This document shows, piece after piece, positions 7,889 through 15,536 of a DNA stretch of 33,520 nucleotides (position 1 is the stretch's first letter; each line of letters begins with the position of its first letter). Origin of the DNA: Deltaproteobacteria bacterium. GTDB taxonomy: Bacteria > Desulfobacterota > GWC2-55-46 > DRQE01. Position numbers and translations under genes: made by a program. Where the stretch lies: positions 1 to 33,520 of the forward strand of contig WGEY01000074.1 in the NCBI GenBank assembly GCA_015492495.1, read 5' to 3'. Under the pieces are notes generated by a model that saw nothing but the letters and a program-made list of their open reading frames with translations, was not told where the DNA came from and did not search any database.

Positions 7889-8692
7889 CTACTTCAACCC
7901 TAACACATCCTGCATGTCATAGAGCCCCCTGGGCTTGTCCACGAGCCATAGGGCGGCCCTTACCGCGCCCCTTGCGAAGGTGCTCCTCGAGTGCGCCCTG
8001 TGCACGAGCTCTATCCTCTCGCCGGTGCCGCCGAAGATCACGATATGATCCCCCACTATGTCACCGGCGCGCACGCTTTGAATGCCGATCTCCCCTGTCT
8101 TGCGCTCTCCAAGGATCCCCTTCCTCTCATACACGGCCACCTCGTCGAGGTCTCTGCCGATCGTATGCGCGGCCACCTCGGCTATCCTCAGGGCCGTGCC
8201 CGAGGGAGCGTCTACCTTGTGGCGGTGGTGAAGCTCTACTATCTCGATGTCGTAATCATCGCCCAGGACCCTTGCGGCATCGCTTACGAGCTTGAAAAGA
8301 AGGTTCACCCCAACGCTCATGTTCGGGGCGAGAACGATCCTCGTCCGCGAGGATAGCTCCTTTATCCTTTCCCTGTGCTGCGGGGAAAAACCTGTTGTGC
8401 CGACCACAATCGCCTTTTCGAGCTCGGCTGTGGCCTCGATGTTCCTTATGGACGCATCCGGGGCGGAGAAGTCTATTATGACATCCGCATCCTCGAATGC
8501 GCTCTGCGGGTCATCGGTCACCGTAACGCCGGTCTTTTCACCCCTTATGACCTCGCCTACGTCCTTCCCCAGGCAGGCGTGTCCCGGTCTTTCGAGCGCG
8601 CCTGCAAGCTCTGTGGCCGGGTTCTCAATGACGGCCGAGACTATGTTCTGCCCCATCCTGCCGGCGACCCCTGTAACGCTTACGGCTATCAT
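7889..8692 (-). CDS. dapB: 4-hydroxy-tetrahydrodipicolinate reductase DapB
   Basis: 267-residue NAD(P)H-dependent enzyme, the step after DapA in DAP/lysine synthesis. It shows the nucleotide-binding GVAGRMGQ at the N-terminus, FSAPDA, VVGTTGF, and the catalytic and substrate-binding HHRHKVDAPSGTA. The open frame extends upstream, but ATG 8692 (MIAVSVTG) has AAGGGAG at a 6-base spacing and gives the family's usual length. ATG 8698, two codons earlier, is the alternative. It lies 44 bases after dapA. Confidence 0.97.
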   Translation of the reverse strand: MIAVSVTGVAGRMGQNIVSAVIENPATELAGALERPGHACLGKDVGEVIRGEKTGVTVTDDPQSAFEDADVIIDFSAPDASIRNIEATAELEKAIVVGTTGFSPQHRERIKELSSRTRIVLAPNMSVGVNLLFKLVSDAARVLGDDYDIEIVELHHRHKVDAPSGTALRIAEVAAHTIGRDLDEVAVYERKGILGERKTGEIGIQSVRAGDIVGDHIVIFGGTGERIELVHRAHSRSTFARGAVRAALWLVDKPRGLYDMQDVLGLK

Positions 8693-8736
8693 CTCCATCT
8701 CCCTTCGCTGTATTCGTAGAAACCCTGTATGCGGGC

Positions 8737-9609
8737 TCATATGAGCCCGTAACCTTTTAAGGCCTTTTCCACCCTGGCCCTGTTCTCCTCTCCTATCGCG
8801 ACGAGCGGAAGCCTGAACTCCTCCTCCATGAGCCCCATGGCCGAGAGCGCCGTCTTTACCGGGATCGGGTTTGTCTCGACGAACATCGCACGGTGAAGAC
8901 GCTGAAGCCTGTAATGGAGCCTCCTGCTCTCTTCGAGCCTTCCCTCGAAAAAGAGCCGGCACATCTTTGACATGTCCCGCGGGGCTATGTTCGAGGTGAC
9001 GGATATCACCCCGTGGCCGCCGAGCGCAAGGAGCGGATAGGTTATGAAGTCGTCTCCCGACAGGACCGCGAACCCCTCCCTGGAGAACTCTATCACATCG
9101 CTCACCTGCCTGAGATCACCGGTCGCCTCCTTGATGCCGACGATGTTATCGGTCTCGGAGAGCCTCGCCACCGTTTCGGGCAGGAGGTTGACCCCGGTCC
9201 TCGACGGCACGTTGTACAGTACAAGCGGTATGTCGGTCTCTTCGGCCACCCTCTTGTAGTGCTCGTAAAGGCCGGCCTGGGTGGGCTTGTTGTAATACGG
9301 CGTTATGAGAAGCGCCGCATCCGCACCGGCCCTGCGCGCATGCTCGGTGAGCATGATCGTCTCGGAGGTCGAGTTCGAACCCGTGCCGGCTATGACCTTG
9401 ATTCTTCCGGCCGCGACCTCCACGGCCATGTCGATGACCATTCCGTGCTCCTCGTACGAGAGGGTCGCGGACTCACCTGTGGTGCCGCACGGAACAATAC
9501 CGTCCACGCCGTTCTCTATCTGGAACTCTATGAGCCTTCTGAAGGCCTCTTCATCGAGTCTGCCGTCCTTGAACGGTGTTACAAGGGCGGTGAAGCAACC
9601 TCTGAACAT
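8737..9609 (-). CDS. dapA: 4-hydroxy-tetrahydrodipicolinate synthase DapA
   Basis: 290-residue TIM-barrel aldolase that condenses pyruvate with aspartate semialdehyde. Signatures are GTTGESATL, PYYNKPTQ with the catalytic Tyr, YNVPSRTG, and the Schiff-base Lys in GIKEATGD. A TTG four codons upstream is also in frame, but ATG 9609 is preceded by GGAGG at good spacing and starts the typical MFRGCFTALVTPF. It sits in the order dapF-dapA-dapB of one operon. Confidence 0.97.
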   Translation of the reverse strand: MFRGCFTALVTPFKDGRLDEEAFRRLIEFQIENGVDGIVPCGTTGESATLSYEEHGMVIDMAVEVAAGRIKVIAGTGSNSTSETIMLTEHARRAGADAALLITPYYNKPTQAGLYEHYKRVAEETDIPLVLYNVPSRTGVNLLPETVARLSETDNIVGIKEATGDLRQVSDVIEFSREGFAVLSGDDFITYPLLALGGHGVISVTSNIAPRDMSKMCRLFFEGRLEESRRLHYRLQRLHRAMFVETNPIPVKTALSAMGLMEEEFRLPLVAIGEENRARVEKALKGYGLI

Positions 9610-9675
9610 CCTTACCTCCAAGGTTGATTGTGCTGCATGTACAGCCGGATGGGGTCGAAGCCCCGGCGGGAGGCC

Positions 9676-10503
9676 TCAGACATCTATCGTTCCCTCGAAG
9701 ACCTCTTCTGCCGGCCCGGTCATGTAGACGTGGCCGTCCCTGGCACGGGTTATTTGGAGCTTTCCCCCCTTAAGCATCACGCTTACGGAGCGCTGTGTGA
9801 GCCCCTTGATGTTGGCGGCGACCACCGCGGCCGAGGCCCCGGTGCCGCAGGCAAGGGTTTCGCCGGCACCGCGCTCCCATACGCGCATCTTTATGCGCTT
9901 GCTGTTTACAACCTCTATGAACTCAACGTTCGTCCTCTGCGGGAAGAATCCGTTCGTCTCTATGAGCGGGCCGTATTTTTCCACGGGAAAGGCGTCCACG
10001 TCCTTGACGAATATGACGCAGTGCGGGTTGCCCATGGATACGCATGTTATGCGGAAGGTCCTGCCCGCGGCCTTCAGGCGTCGGTCTATGACCACGCCCT
10101 TGGCCCTGACCGGTATGAGCTGCCCTTCGAGCACGGGCTCGCCCATGTCCACGGTCACGAGGCTTGCGTTCTCGCTCGACCTCTCGGGCCTTATTATGCC
10201 CGCCGGTGTCTCTATCTCCAGGCGGTTTTTCTTCTTGAGGCCCCTCTTCCAGATGTAGGTGGCCAGGCACCTTATGCCGTTGCCGCACATCTCGACCATG
10301 CCGCCATCGCTGTTGTATATATCCATCCTGAAGTCGGCCTTGTCCGAGTTCCTGAGCACCAGGGCCTGGTCGAAGCCTATGCCGAACCTCCTGTCGGAGA
10401 ACTTCTTTACCAGCGCGGGAAGATTCTTTATATCCCGCTTCCTCAGGTCGAGCACTATGAAGTCATTGCCCAACCCCTGCATCTTGGTAAACCTTATCTT
10501 CAT
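9676..10503 (-). CDS. dapF: Diaminopimelate epimerase DapF
   Basis: 275-residue PLP-independent racemase converting LL-DAP to meso-DAP for peptidoglycan and lysine. The two catalytic cysteines are in EMCGNGIRC and LACGTGASA, and the N-terminus MKIRFTKMQGLGNDF is typical. ATG 10503 follows AGGTGATAGG. The upstream open frame is noncoding spacer (about 139 bases from lysA, nothing recognisable in it). A long open frame on the opposite strand is a GC-driven shadow. Confidence 0.97.
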   Translation of the reverse strand: MKIRFTKMQGLGNDFIVLDLRKRDIKNLPALVKKFSDRRFGIGFDQALVLRNSDKADFRMDIYNSDGGMVEMCGNGIRCLATYIWKRGLKKKNRLEIETPAGIIRPERSSENASLVTVDMGEPVLEGQLIPVRAKGVVIDRRLKAAGRTFRITCVSMGNPHCVIFVKDVDAFPVEKYGPLIETNGFFPQRTNVEFIEVVNSKRIKMRVWERGAGETLACGTGASAAVVAANIKGLTQRSVSVMLKGGKLQITRARDGHVYMTGPAEEVFEGTIDV

Positions 10504-10642
10504 AAACCTATCACCTTGGCGGCGAGACCGTGGTCGAGACGCCCCGGGGAGCGGAACAGCGCCGTGTACCTGATCAAGTCCCTTTGGGCCGCCTCCCGGA
10601 TGCATGCAGCGGTCCGCTGCCGTCACACCCGGACAGGAGCAG

Positions 10643-11902
10643 TCAGAAGAGCCCCTGCGGCAAGACCTCGCCCCTCGTGAGGTCCCGGACGGTCTCCCGT
10701 TTCCTTATTACAAAGAAGTCCCTGCCCTTGACCATGACCTCCGCGGCCCTTGTCCTGGAGTTGTAGTTGCTTGACATGGAAAAACAATACGCCCCCGCGC
10801 TCATGACCACGAGAAGGTCCCCTGGTTCAACCGCGGAGAGTTCCCTGTCCCGGGCCAGGAAGTCGCCAGACTCGCATATGGGGCCCACGACATCGGCTGT
10901 TATCTCCTCTGAGGCCTTGATCCTGGCCGGCTTGATCGCGTGGTATGAGCCGTACAGGCTCGGTCTCGGAAGATCGTTCATCGCGGCGTCCGTGATGATG
11001 AAGTTCTTGAGCGAGCCCTTCTTTGTGTAGAGCACCCTCGTTACGAGTATCCCGGCGTTGCCCACGATGCTTCTTCCCGGCTCGAATATCAATGTCACGT
11101 CGAGCCCCTCTGCGTTCTTTATGACCTCCCTTCCGTACTTGGACGGGTGCGGCGGCTCTTCCGTGTCATAGGTGATTCCGAGCCCGCCGCCCATGTTGAG
11201 GTAACGGATGTCTATCCCCTCTTTCCTCAGAACCCCGATGAGCTTCTTGGTCTTTTTAAGCGCGTCTATGAAAGGTGCAAGCTCTGTTATCTGTGAGCCT
11301 ATGTGGCAGTCCACCCCCATGAGCTCGATGTTTTTGAGGTTGTCCCTGGCATGGACATACACCTTTACGGCCTCTTCTGTCTCTATGCCGAACTTGTTCT
11401 TTTTGAGCCCCGTGGATATGTAGGGGTGGGTCTTGGGATCCACATCCGGGTTGACCCTTATAGCCACCCCGGCCCTCTTTTTGAGCCTACCTGCTATACA
11501 GTCGATCCTCCCGAGCTCCTGCGGGGACTCGACGTTGAACATGAGGATCCTTTTCCTTATGGCGTACTCTATCTCGTCGTCCCTCTTGCCCACGCCGGAG
11601 AAGACGACCTTGCGCACATCACCACCGGCCTTTACGACCCTGAAAAGCTCCCCCCCGGAGACTATGTCAAAGCCGCTCCCGGCCCGGGCGAAGGTCTTCA
11701 GGACGGCGATGTTGGAGTTCGCCTTTACAGAATAACATATTAGGTGCGGCACCCTCTTGAACGCACCGTCGAAGGCCTTATAGTGCCTGACGAGCGTTCT
11801 GTGGCTGTATACGAAAACCGGGGTGCCGACCTCCTCTGCAATCCGCTCGACCGGTACCCCTTCCGCATGAAACCTCTTGCCCCTGTATCTGAAAAAGTGC
11901 AC
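10643..11902 (-). CDS. lysA: Diaminopimelate decarboxylase LysA
   Basis: 419-residue PLP enzyme making lysine from meso-DAP. It has the PLP lysine in CYSVKANSN, HIGSQI, the glycine-rich GGGLGI, EPGRSIVGNAG, CESGDFLA with the catalytic Cys, and SAGAYCFSMSSNYN near the end. GTG 11902 was chosen because AGGAGG precedes it by 8 bases. That Shine-Dalgarno lies inside the last codons of the LptM-like gene, whose stop is only two bases upstream, so the two are coupled. Confidence 0.97.
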   Translation of the reverse strand: MHFFRYRGKRFHAEGVPVERIAEEVGTPVFVYSHRTLVRHYKAFDGAFKRVPHLICYSVKANSNIAVLKTFARAGSGFDIVSGGELFRVVKAGGDVRKVVFSGVGKRDDEIEYAIRKRILMFNVESPQELGRIDCIAGRLKKRAGVAIRVNPDVDPKTHPYISTGLKKNKFGIETEEAVKVYVHARDNLKNIELMGVDCHIGSQITELAPFIDALKKTKKLIGVLRKEGIDIRYLNMGGGLGITYDTEEPPHPSKYGREVIKNAEGLDVTLIFEPGRSIVGNAGILVTRVLYTKKGSLKNFIITDAAMNDLPRPSLYGSYHAIKPARIKASEEITADVVGPICESGDFLARDRELSAVEPGDLLVVMSAGAYCFSMSSNYNSRTRAAEVMVKGRDFFVIRKRETVRDLTRGEVLPQGLF

Positions 11903-11904
11903 TG

Positions 11905-12072
11905 TCAGGACCTCCTGTCGGATACTTCGTGTTGGAATGCGTCGGCGGACCGGGACGGACCGTCCTGCAATACCTGGGCGGGAGGTTTGGGCGGCCCCTT
12001 TCTCCCACACCCCGCGACAACCATGCCCGCCATGGAGATCAACAACAAGACGATCAGGAATCCGCGCTTCAT
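11905..12072 (-). CDS. lptM: LptM-like small outer-membrane lipoprotein
   Basis: 55-residue lipoprotein: Lys-Arg at positions 2-3, a hydrophobic stretch about 4-19, lipobox VAGC, then GRKGPPKPP, which matches the CGxKGPLxxP signature of YifL/LptM and PF13627-type lipoproteins. In E. coli LptM helps mature the LPS translocon LptD/E and is encoded next to dapF; here it precedes lysA-dapF, so the neighbourhood is conserved. ATG 12072 follows GGGGAAAGGA with a short spacer; GTG 12090 would add six residues before the Lys-Arg. The tail after the motif is short and polar. Confidence 0.8.
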   Translation of the reverse strand: MKRGFLIVLLLISMAGMVVAGCGRKGPPKPPAQVLQDGPSRSADAFQHEVSDRRS

Positions 12073-12108
12073 AAGTCCTTTCCCCGTCACAGCCTTTAAA
12101 TGATTATT

Positions 12109-13503
12109 CTAACCCTTTTTGAGCTCGCGTTCCACCATTTCGAGCTGTTTTTTCACTGACTCCACCGAGGTGCCTCCGCGGACCTTCCTTGAGTTGAGCG
12201 ACCTCTCGACCGCCACGACGTCCTTGATGTCGGCTTCAAAGAGCGGCGAAAATCTCTGCCATTCGCCGAGGTCGAGCTCCTCGAGCCCCTTGCCCCTTTC
12301 AATGCAGTACGCGACGGCCTTGCCCACCACCTCGTGCGCCTTGCGGAAAGGAACCCCTTTGGCCGCGAGGTAGTCCGCGGCATCCGTCGCCGTAAGAAAC
12401 CCTTCGACCGTGGCCTTTCTCATCTTCGACCTCCGGACCTTCATGGTCCTGAGCATGCGCGCAAAGACGGCGAGGACGGCCTTGAGCGTGTCCACGGTAT
12501 CGAAGAGCGGCTCCTTGTCCTCCTGCATGTCCTTGTTGTAGGCGAGGGGAAGGGCCTTCATCACCGTAAGGACAGCCATGAGGTTGCCGTAGACCCTACC
12601 GGTCTTACCCCTTGCGAGCTCCGCGAGGTCCGGGTTCTTCTTCTGCGGCATTATGGAAGAGCCCGTTGAGTACTTGTCCGACAGCTCTATGAAGCCGAAC
12701 TCCTGCGAGGACCAAAGCACGATCTCCTCTGCGAGGCGTGAAAGGTGCATCATCAGTATGGCCGCGCACGAGAGGAACTCCAGTACGAAGTCCCTGTCGG
12801 AAACACCGTCCATGCTGTTCTCCGTGACCGAGGAAAAGCCCAGGAGCCTTCTTGCGTACTCCCTGTCGAGGTTGTAGGGGCTGCCTGCGAGCGCCCCCGA
12901 GCCCAGCGGCATGACGTCCACCCTCTTCAGGCAGTCGAGAAGCCTTTCACCGTCCCTTTTGAGCATCTGGTAGTAGGCGAGAAGGTGGTGGCTGAGTAAA
13001 ACCGGTTGGGCCCTCTGAAGGTGGGTGTAGCCTGGCATGACGGTTTCGGTGTGCCTCTTGGCAAGTACGTAAAGCGCCTTTTTAAACTTCCCGACGAGCT
13101 TGAGGATCTCCCGGATCTCGTCCTTGAGGTAGAGCCTCACATCGAGCGCCACCTGGTCGTTTCTCGACCTCCCGGTATGGAGCTTTCCGCCGAGCGGGCC
13201 TATCTTCTCTGTGAGCCTCTTTTCAACGGCCATGTGTATGTCTTCAAGCTCCGGGCTCAGGACGAACCCGCCCCCGGCTATCTCTGACTCCACCTCGCGG
13301 AGCCCCCTTATTATGGTATCGGCCTCCTTCCTCGTCAGTATCCCGGCCCTCTGGAGAACCTTCGTGTGCGCGATGGAACCTCTTATGTCGTGTCTGAAAA
13401 GACGCGCATCGAACGACAGGGAGGCGTTGAGCTTCTCTGCGAGCTCGTCCACCTCGGCCTTGAACCTCCCTGACCATGGCTTCTTCGTCGATTCGGTGCT
13501 CAT
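12109..13503 (-). CDS. argH: Argininosuccinate lyase ArgH
   Basis: 464-residue tetrameric lyase that splits argininosuccinate to arginine and fumarate, the last step of arginine synthesis. It starts with the typical KPWSGRF, has HTGRSRNDQVALD, PGYTHLQRAQP, and the fumarase/aspartase-family signature GSSIMPQKKNPD. ATG 13503 overlaps the preceding stop as ATGA with GAGGAG about 10 bases upstream. Length is normal. It shares the operon with dap/lys genes rather than other arg genes. Confidence 0.97.
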   Translation of the reverse strand: MSTESTKKPWSGRFKAEVDELAEKLNASLSFDARLFRHDIRGSIAHTKVLQRAGILTRKEADTIIRGLREVESEIAGGGFVLSPELEDIHMAVEKRLTEKIGPLGGKLHTGRSRNDQVALDVRLYLKDEIREILKLVGKFKKALYVLAKRHTETVMPGYTHLQRAQPVLLSHHLLAYYQMLKRDGERLLDCLKRVDVMPLGSGALAGSPYNLDREYARRLLGFSSVTENSMDGVSDRDFVLEFLSCAAILMMHLSRLAEEIVLWSSQEFGFIELSDKYSTGSSIMPQKKNPDLAELARGKTGRVYGNLMAVLTVMKALPLAYNKDMQEDKEPLFDTVDTLKAVLAVFARMLRTMKVRRSKMRKATVEGFLTATDAADYLAAKGVPFRKAHEVVGKAVAYCIERGKGLEELDLGEWQRFSPLFEADIKDVVAVERSLNSRKVRGGTSVESVKKQLEMVERELKKG

Positions 13504-14444
13504 AGGTCAAGCTCCTCCATGATACCCGCGTAAAGAAGCGGTACCATTATCTCATGGTGTCCGGTAAGCACATAGCCCCTGCCCCCCTGCATCGTGGGCC
13601 TTCTGACGACATTGGTGGTGGGCCGGTAGTGCTGTATGAAGTCCATGTTCACGGTGGTGAAGTTCCTGACGGTGTGCCCCAGGTTCCTTGCCAGCGTGAG
13701 CGCCTTGAGGAAGACCTCGGGGATGACGACGGCCGAGCCTATGTTCAGGAAGACCCCGCCCTCGAGGCTGCTTACGACCGACGCAAGGAGCCTGAAGTCC
13801 AGGTGTGAGCCCTTGCCCGTGGCGCTGCCGTCCATCTGCGGGTGGATGTGTATTATGTCGGTTCCAAGCGCCACGTGCACCGTTACCGGCACCCCCAACC
13901 TCGCACCGGCTGCAAGGATGCTCAGCTCCTTGTTGGGAAAGCGCGAGCGTGCTATCATCTCGCCCACGGACCGGCCTATGCCCATGTTTTTCCTGGCCCC
14001 GGCCTTTATCGCCTTGTTCAGGAGCCTGCCCGTCTCCTCGGCCATTCCGAATCCGCCCTCGCCGAGTTCGCTGTCAACGTCCTCGGAGGTACAGCCCGCG
14101 TACGCAAGCTCGAAGTCGTGCACGATGCAGGCGCCGTTCATGGCCACGGCGTTTATGACGCCGCGCTCCATGAGGTCTATGACGAGCGGGCTCAGGCCCA
14201 CCTTGATGACATGCGCCCCCATGCCCACGGCCACGGTCTTCCCTCCCCTGTGAGCATCGGCCACGGCCGAGATTACTGCCCTCAGGTCCCTTGCCGCGAG
14301 TATCCGCGGCAGCCCTTCCAGAAGATCCCGGACCGTCCCGCCCTTCTTCGGTACGGCGGCCAGGTCTTTCAGGGAGACCTTGCTCTTTCTGTCCTTGATG
14401 GAGTATGTCTTGATACCCCTTGTGGAGATGGGCTTGAACTTCAT
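13500..14444 (-). CDS. Deoxyhypusine synthase-like protein of unknown reaction
   Basis: 314 residues related to deoxyhypusine synthase: a Rossmann-like fold with GAHVIKVGLSP, MNGACIVHDFE and GTDIIHIHPQMDGSATGKG. The lysine-containing SWGKI motif that forms the enzyme intermediate in true DHS is not visible; the corresponding C-terminal region reads NFTTVNMDFIQHYRP. Bacteria lack eIF5A, so a hypusine role is unlikely, and it may be a NAD-dependent enzyme of another polyamine or sugar reaction. ATG 14444 overlaps the gmhA stop (ATGA) with AAAAAGG upstream, and its stop overlaps argH. It is therefore locked between gmhA and argH. Superfamily is fairly sure; function is unknown. Confidence 0.75.
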   Translation of the reverse strand: MKFKPISTRGIKTYSIKDRKSKVSLKDLAAVPKKGGTVRDLLEGLPRILAARDLRAVISAVADAHRGGKTVAVGMGAHVIKVGLSPLVIDLMERGVINAVAMNGACIVHDFELAYAGCTSEDVDSELGEGGFGMAEETGRLLNKAIKAGARKNMGIGRSVGEMIARSRFPNKELSILAAGARLGVPVTVHVALGTDIIHIHPQMDGSATGKGSHLDFRLLASVVSSLEGGVFLNIGSAVVIPEVFLKALTLARNLGHTVRNFTTVNMDFIQHYRPTTNVVRRPTMQGGRGYVLTGHHEIMVPLLYAGIMEELDL

Positions 14445-15025
14445 GCCGAGACCTTTTTGAAGAGGATGTGGTCGACGAGCTCGCATATGATGTGGCAGAC
14501 CGTTATGTGCACCTCCTGGATCCTGGGGGTCGATACGGCGTCGACGTTCAATACTATGTCGGACCTTGCCGAGAGCTCACCGCCGCCTGCGCCGGTGAGC
14601 GCGATCGTCTTTATGCCGAGCGCCCTGCAGGTTGCGACCGCCTCCACGACGTTCGCGGAGTCGCCGCTTGTGGATATCGCAAGTAGCACGTCGTTTTCAC
14701 GGCCGAGGGCCTTTATCTGCTTCGAAAAGAGGAGGTTGAAGTCATAGTCATTGCCTATGCTCGTGAGGACCGAGGAGTCGGTTGTGAGCGCGACGGCCGG
14801 AAGCGGCGGCCTTTCTATCTCGAAGCGGTTCACGAACTCCGCGGCCACATGCTGCGCGTCCGCGGCCGAGCCGCCGTTGCCTATCACCATGAGCTTTCCA
14901 CCGGACTTCAGCGCCTCGGCGATCAGCTCCGAGGCCTCGATGACCGCGGAGATGTTCCGTTCAGTAAAGAACCGCTCCTTTGCCTTGATGCTCTCATTGA
15001 ATGAATTCAAGACGAGTTCTTCCAT
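14441..15025 (-). CDS. gmhA: Sedoheptulose 7-phosphate isomerase GmhA
   Basis: 194-residue SIS-domain enzyme that converts sedoheptulose 7-phosphate to D-glycero-D-manno-heptose 7-phosphate, the first step of LPS heptose synthesis. Signatures are VIGNGGSAADAQHVAAE, LTTDSSVLTSIGND, STSGDSANVVEA and the C-terminal HITVCHIICELVD. The open frame runs 29 codons further up into repeat DNA; ATG 15025 (MEELVLNSF) gives the family length, although its Shine-Dalgarno is weak. It is first in a nine-gene run and supports a Gram-negative host. Its promoter may lie far upstream (15464-15493), beyond the repeats. Confidence 0.94.
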   Translation of the reverse strand: MEELVLNSFNESIKAKERFFTERNISAVIEASELIAEALKSGGKLMVIGNGGSAADAQHVAAEFVNRFEIERPPLPAVALTTDSSVLTSIGNDYDFNLLFSKQIKALGRENDVLLAISTSGDSANVVEAVATCRALGIKTIALTGAGGGELSARSDIVLNVDAVSTPRIQEVHITVCHIICELVDHILFKKVSA

Positions 15026-15070
15026 GTGACCCGTAGTGACGATACTCCTTCCCTGCCCATGTGAAGATTC

Positions 15071-15104
15071 CTTGGCTGCGAAAAAAATCTTCGAAGCAGC
15101 CAAG
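15071..15104. repeat. Hairpin at edge of repeat cluster
   Basis: CTTGGCTGC (15071-15079) and GCAGCCAAG (15096-15104) form a perfect 9-base stem around a 16-base loop. It lies between the GTCATTGCGA element and gmhA. There is no T-run, so it is not a standard terminator. Confidence 0.6.
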
Positions 15105-15107
15105 GCA

Positions 15108-15200
15108 GTCATTGCGAGGGCCTTTGGCCCGAAGCAATCTCCAAGTAATCGATTTCTTTCAATGACTCATCGCTGGATGCTTCACTTCATTCGCAATGAC
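15108..15200. repeat. GTCATTGCGA / TCGCAATGAC dispersed repeat element
   Basis: GTCATTGCGA (15108-15117) and TCGCAATGAC (15191-15200) are perfect 10-base inverted ends of a 93-base element that also contains GAAGCAATCTC (15131-15141). This GTCATTGCGAG...GAAGCAATCTC pattern is a repeat I recognise as widespread in several unrelated bacterial groups. It encodes nothing. A further CACAATGAC at 15425-15433 looks like the right end of a second, diverged copy. Confidence 0.75.
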
Positions 15201-15225
15201 GATTCGGCTAAAATGCACAGCGTGC

Positions 15226-15257
15226 GCCTGTCTGCCGTGACTACGGCACAGGCAGGC
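15226..15257. repeat. GCCTGTCTG...CAGGCAGGC palindromic repeat, copy 1
   Basis: Palindrome beginning GCCTGTCTGCCGT and ending ACGGCACAGGCAGGC, with TGCCGT/ACGGCA as the inner stem. A related copy is at 15378-15406. A separate perfect hairpin, CCGCAGC/GCTGCGG, follows at 15263-15278. Confidence 0.7.
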
Positions 15258-15377
15258 ATTATCCGCAGCTTGCTGCGGGAATGCGAGCGAATACAAAAGA
15301 TATATTCCTTACATTTGAAGATTCACGCGGCTTGCCACGATGAACTTCAATTAACAGAGTATCCTTAAAGTATTGTC

Positions 15378-15406
15378 GCCTGTCTGACGTCACTGCACAG
15401 GCAGGC
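15378..15406. repeat. GCCTGTCTG...CAGGCAGGC palindromic repeat, copy 2
   Basis: Shares GCCTGTCTG at the left and GCACAGGCAGGC at the right with the copy at 15226-15257, with a different centre (ACGTCACT). Two copies 120 bases apart in the same orientation, plus the GTCATTGCGA element, make this spacer a composite of mobile-like repeats. Confidence 0.7.
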
Positions 15407-15463
15407 GCCGCGCCCTCCGCGGCTCACAATGACTACTTTTCCGCACCCTGTCAGGGGTATCTG

Positions 15464-15493
15464 ATATTATCTTTCGTCCAAGGTGGGTGTCAA
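15464..15493 (-). promoter_or_regulatory. Candidate sigma70 promoter for the gmhA-dap operon
   Basis: On the minus strand TTGACA (15493-15488) is followed by GATAAT (15471-15466, 16-base spacer) or TAATAT (15469-15464, 18-base spacer). It lies just after the M29 peptidase stop and points to gmhA, whose start is about 440 bases downstream. The repeats fall in the resulting 5' UTR. A closer promoter cannot be excluded. Confidence 0.55.
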
Positions 15494-15536
15494 GTATTTA
15501 TACGGTGCGGCGGGCTCCGGTCCATGGGCCACGTGG

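Noticed and set aside
9628-10680. 350-codon open frame antisense to dapF
   Set aside because: Fully covered by dapF, whose catalytic motifs are intact; the plus-strand product has a Tyr/His/Leu-rich shadow composition.
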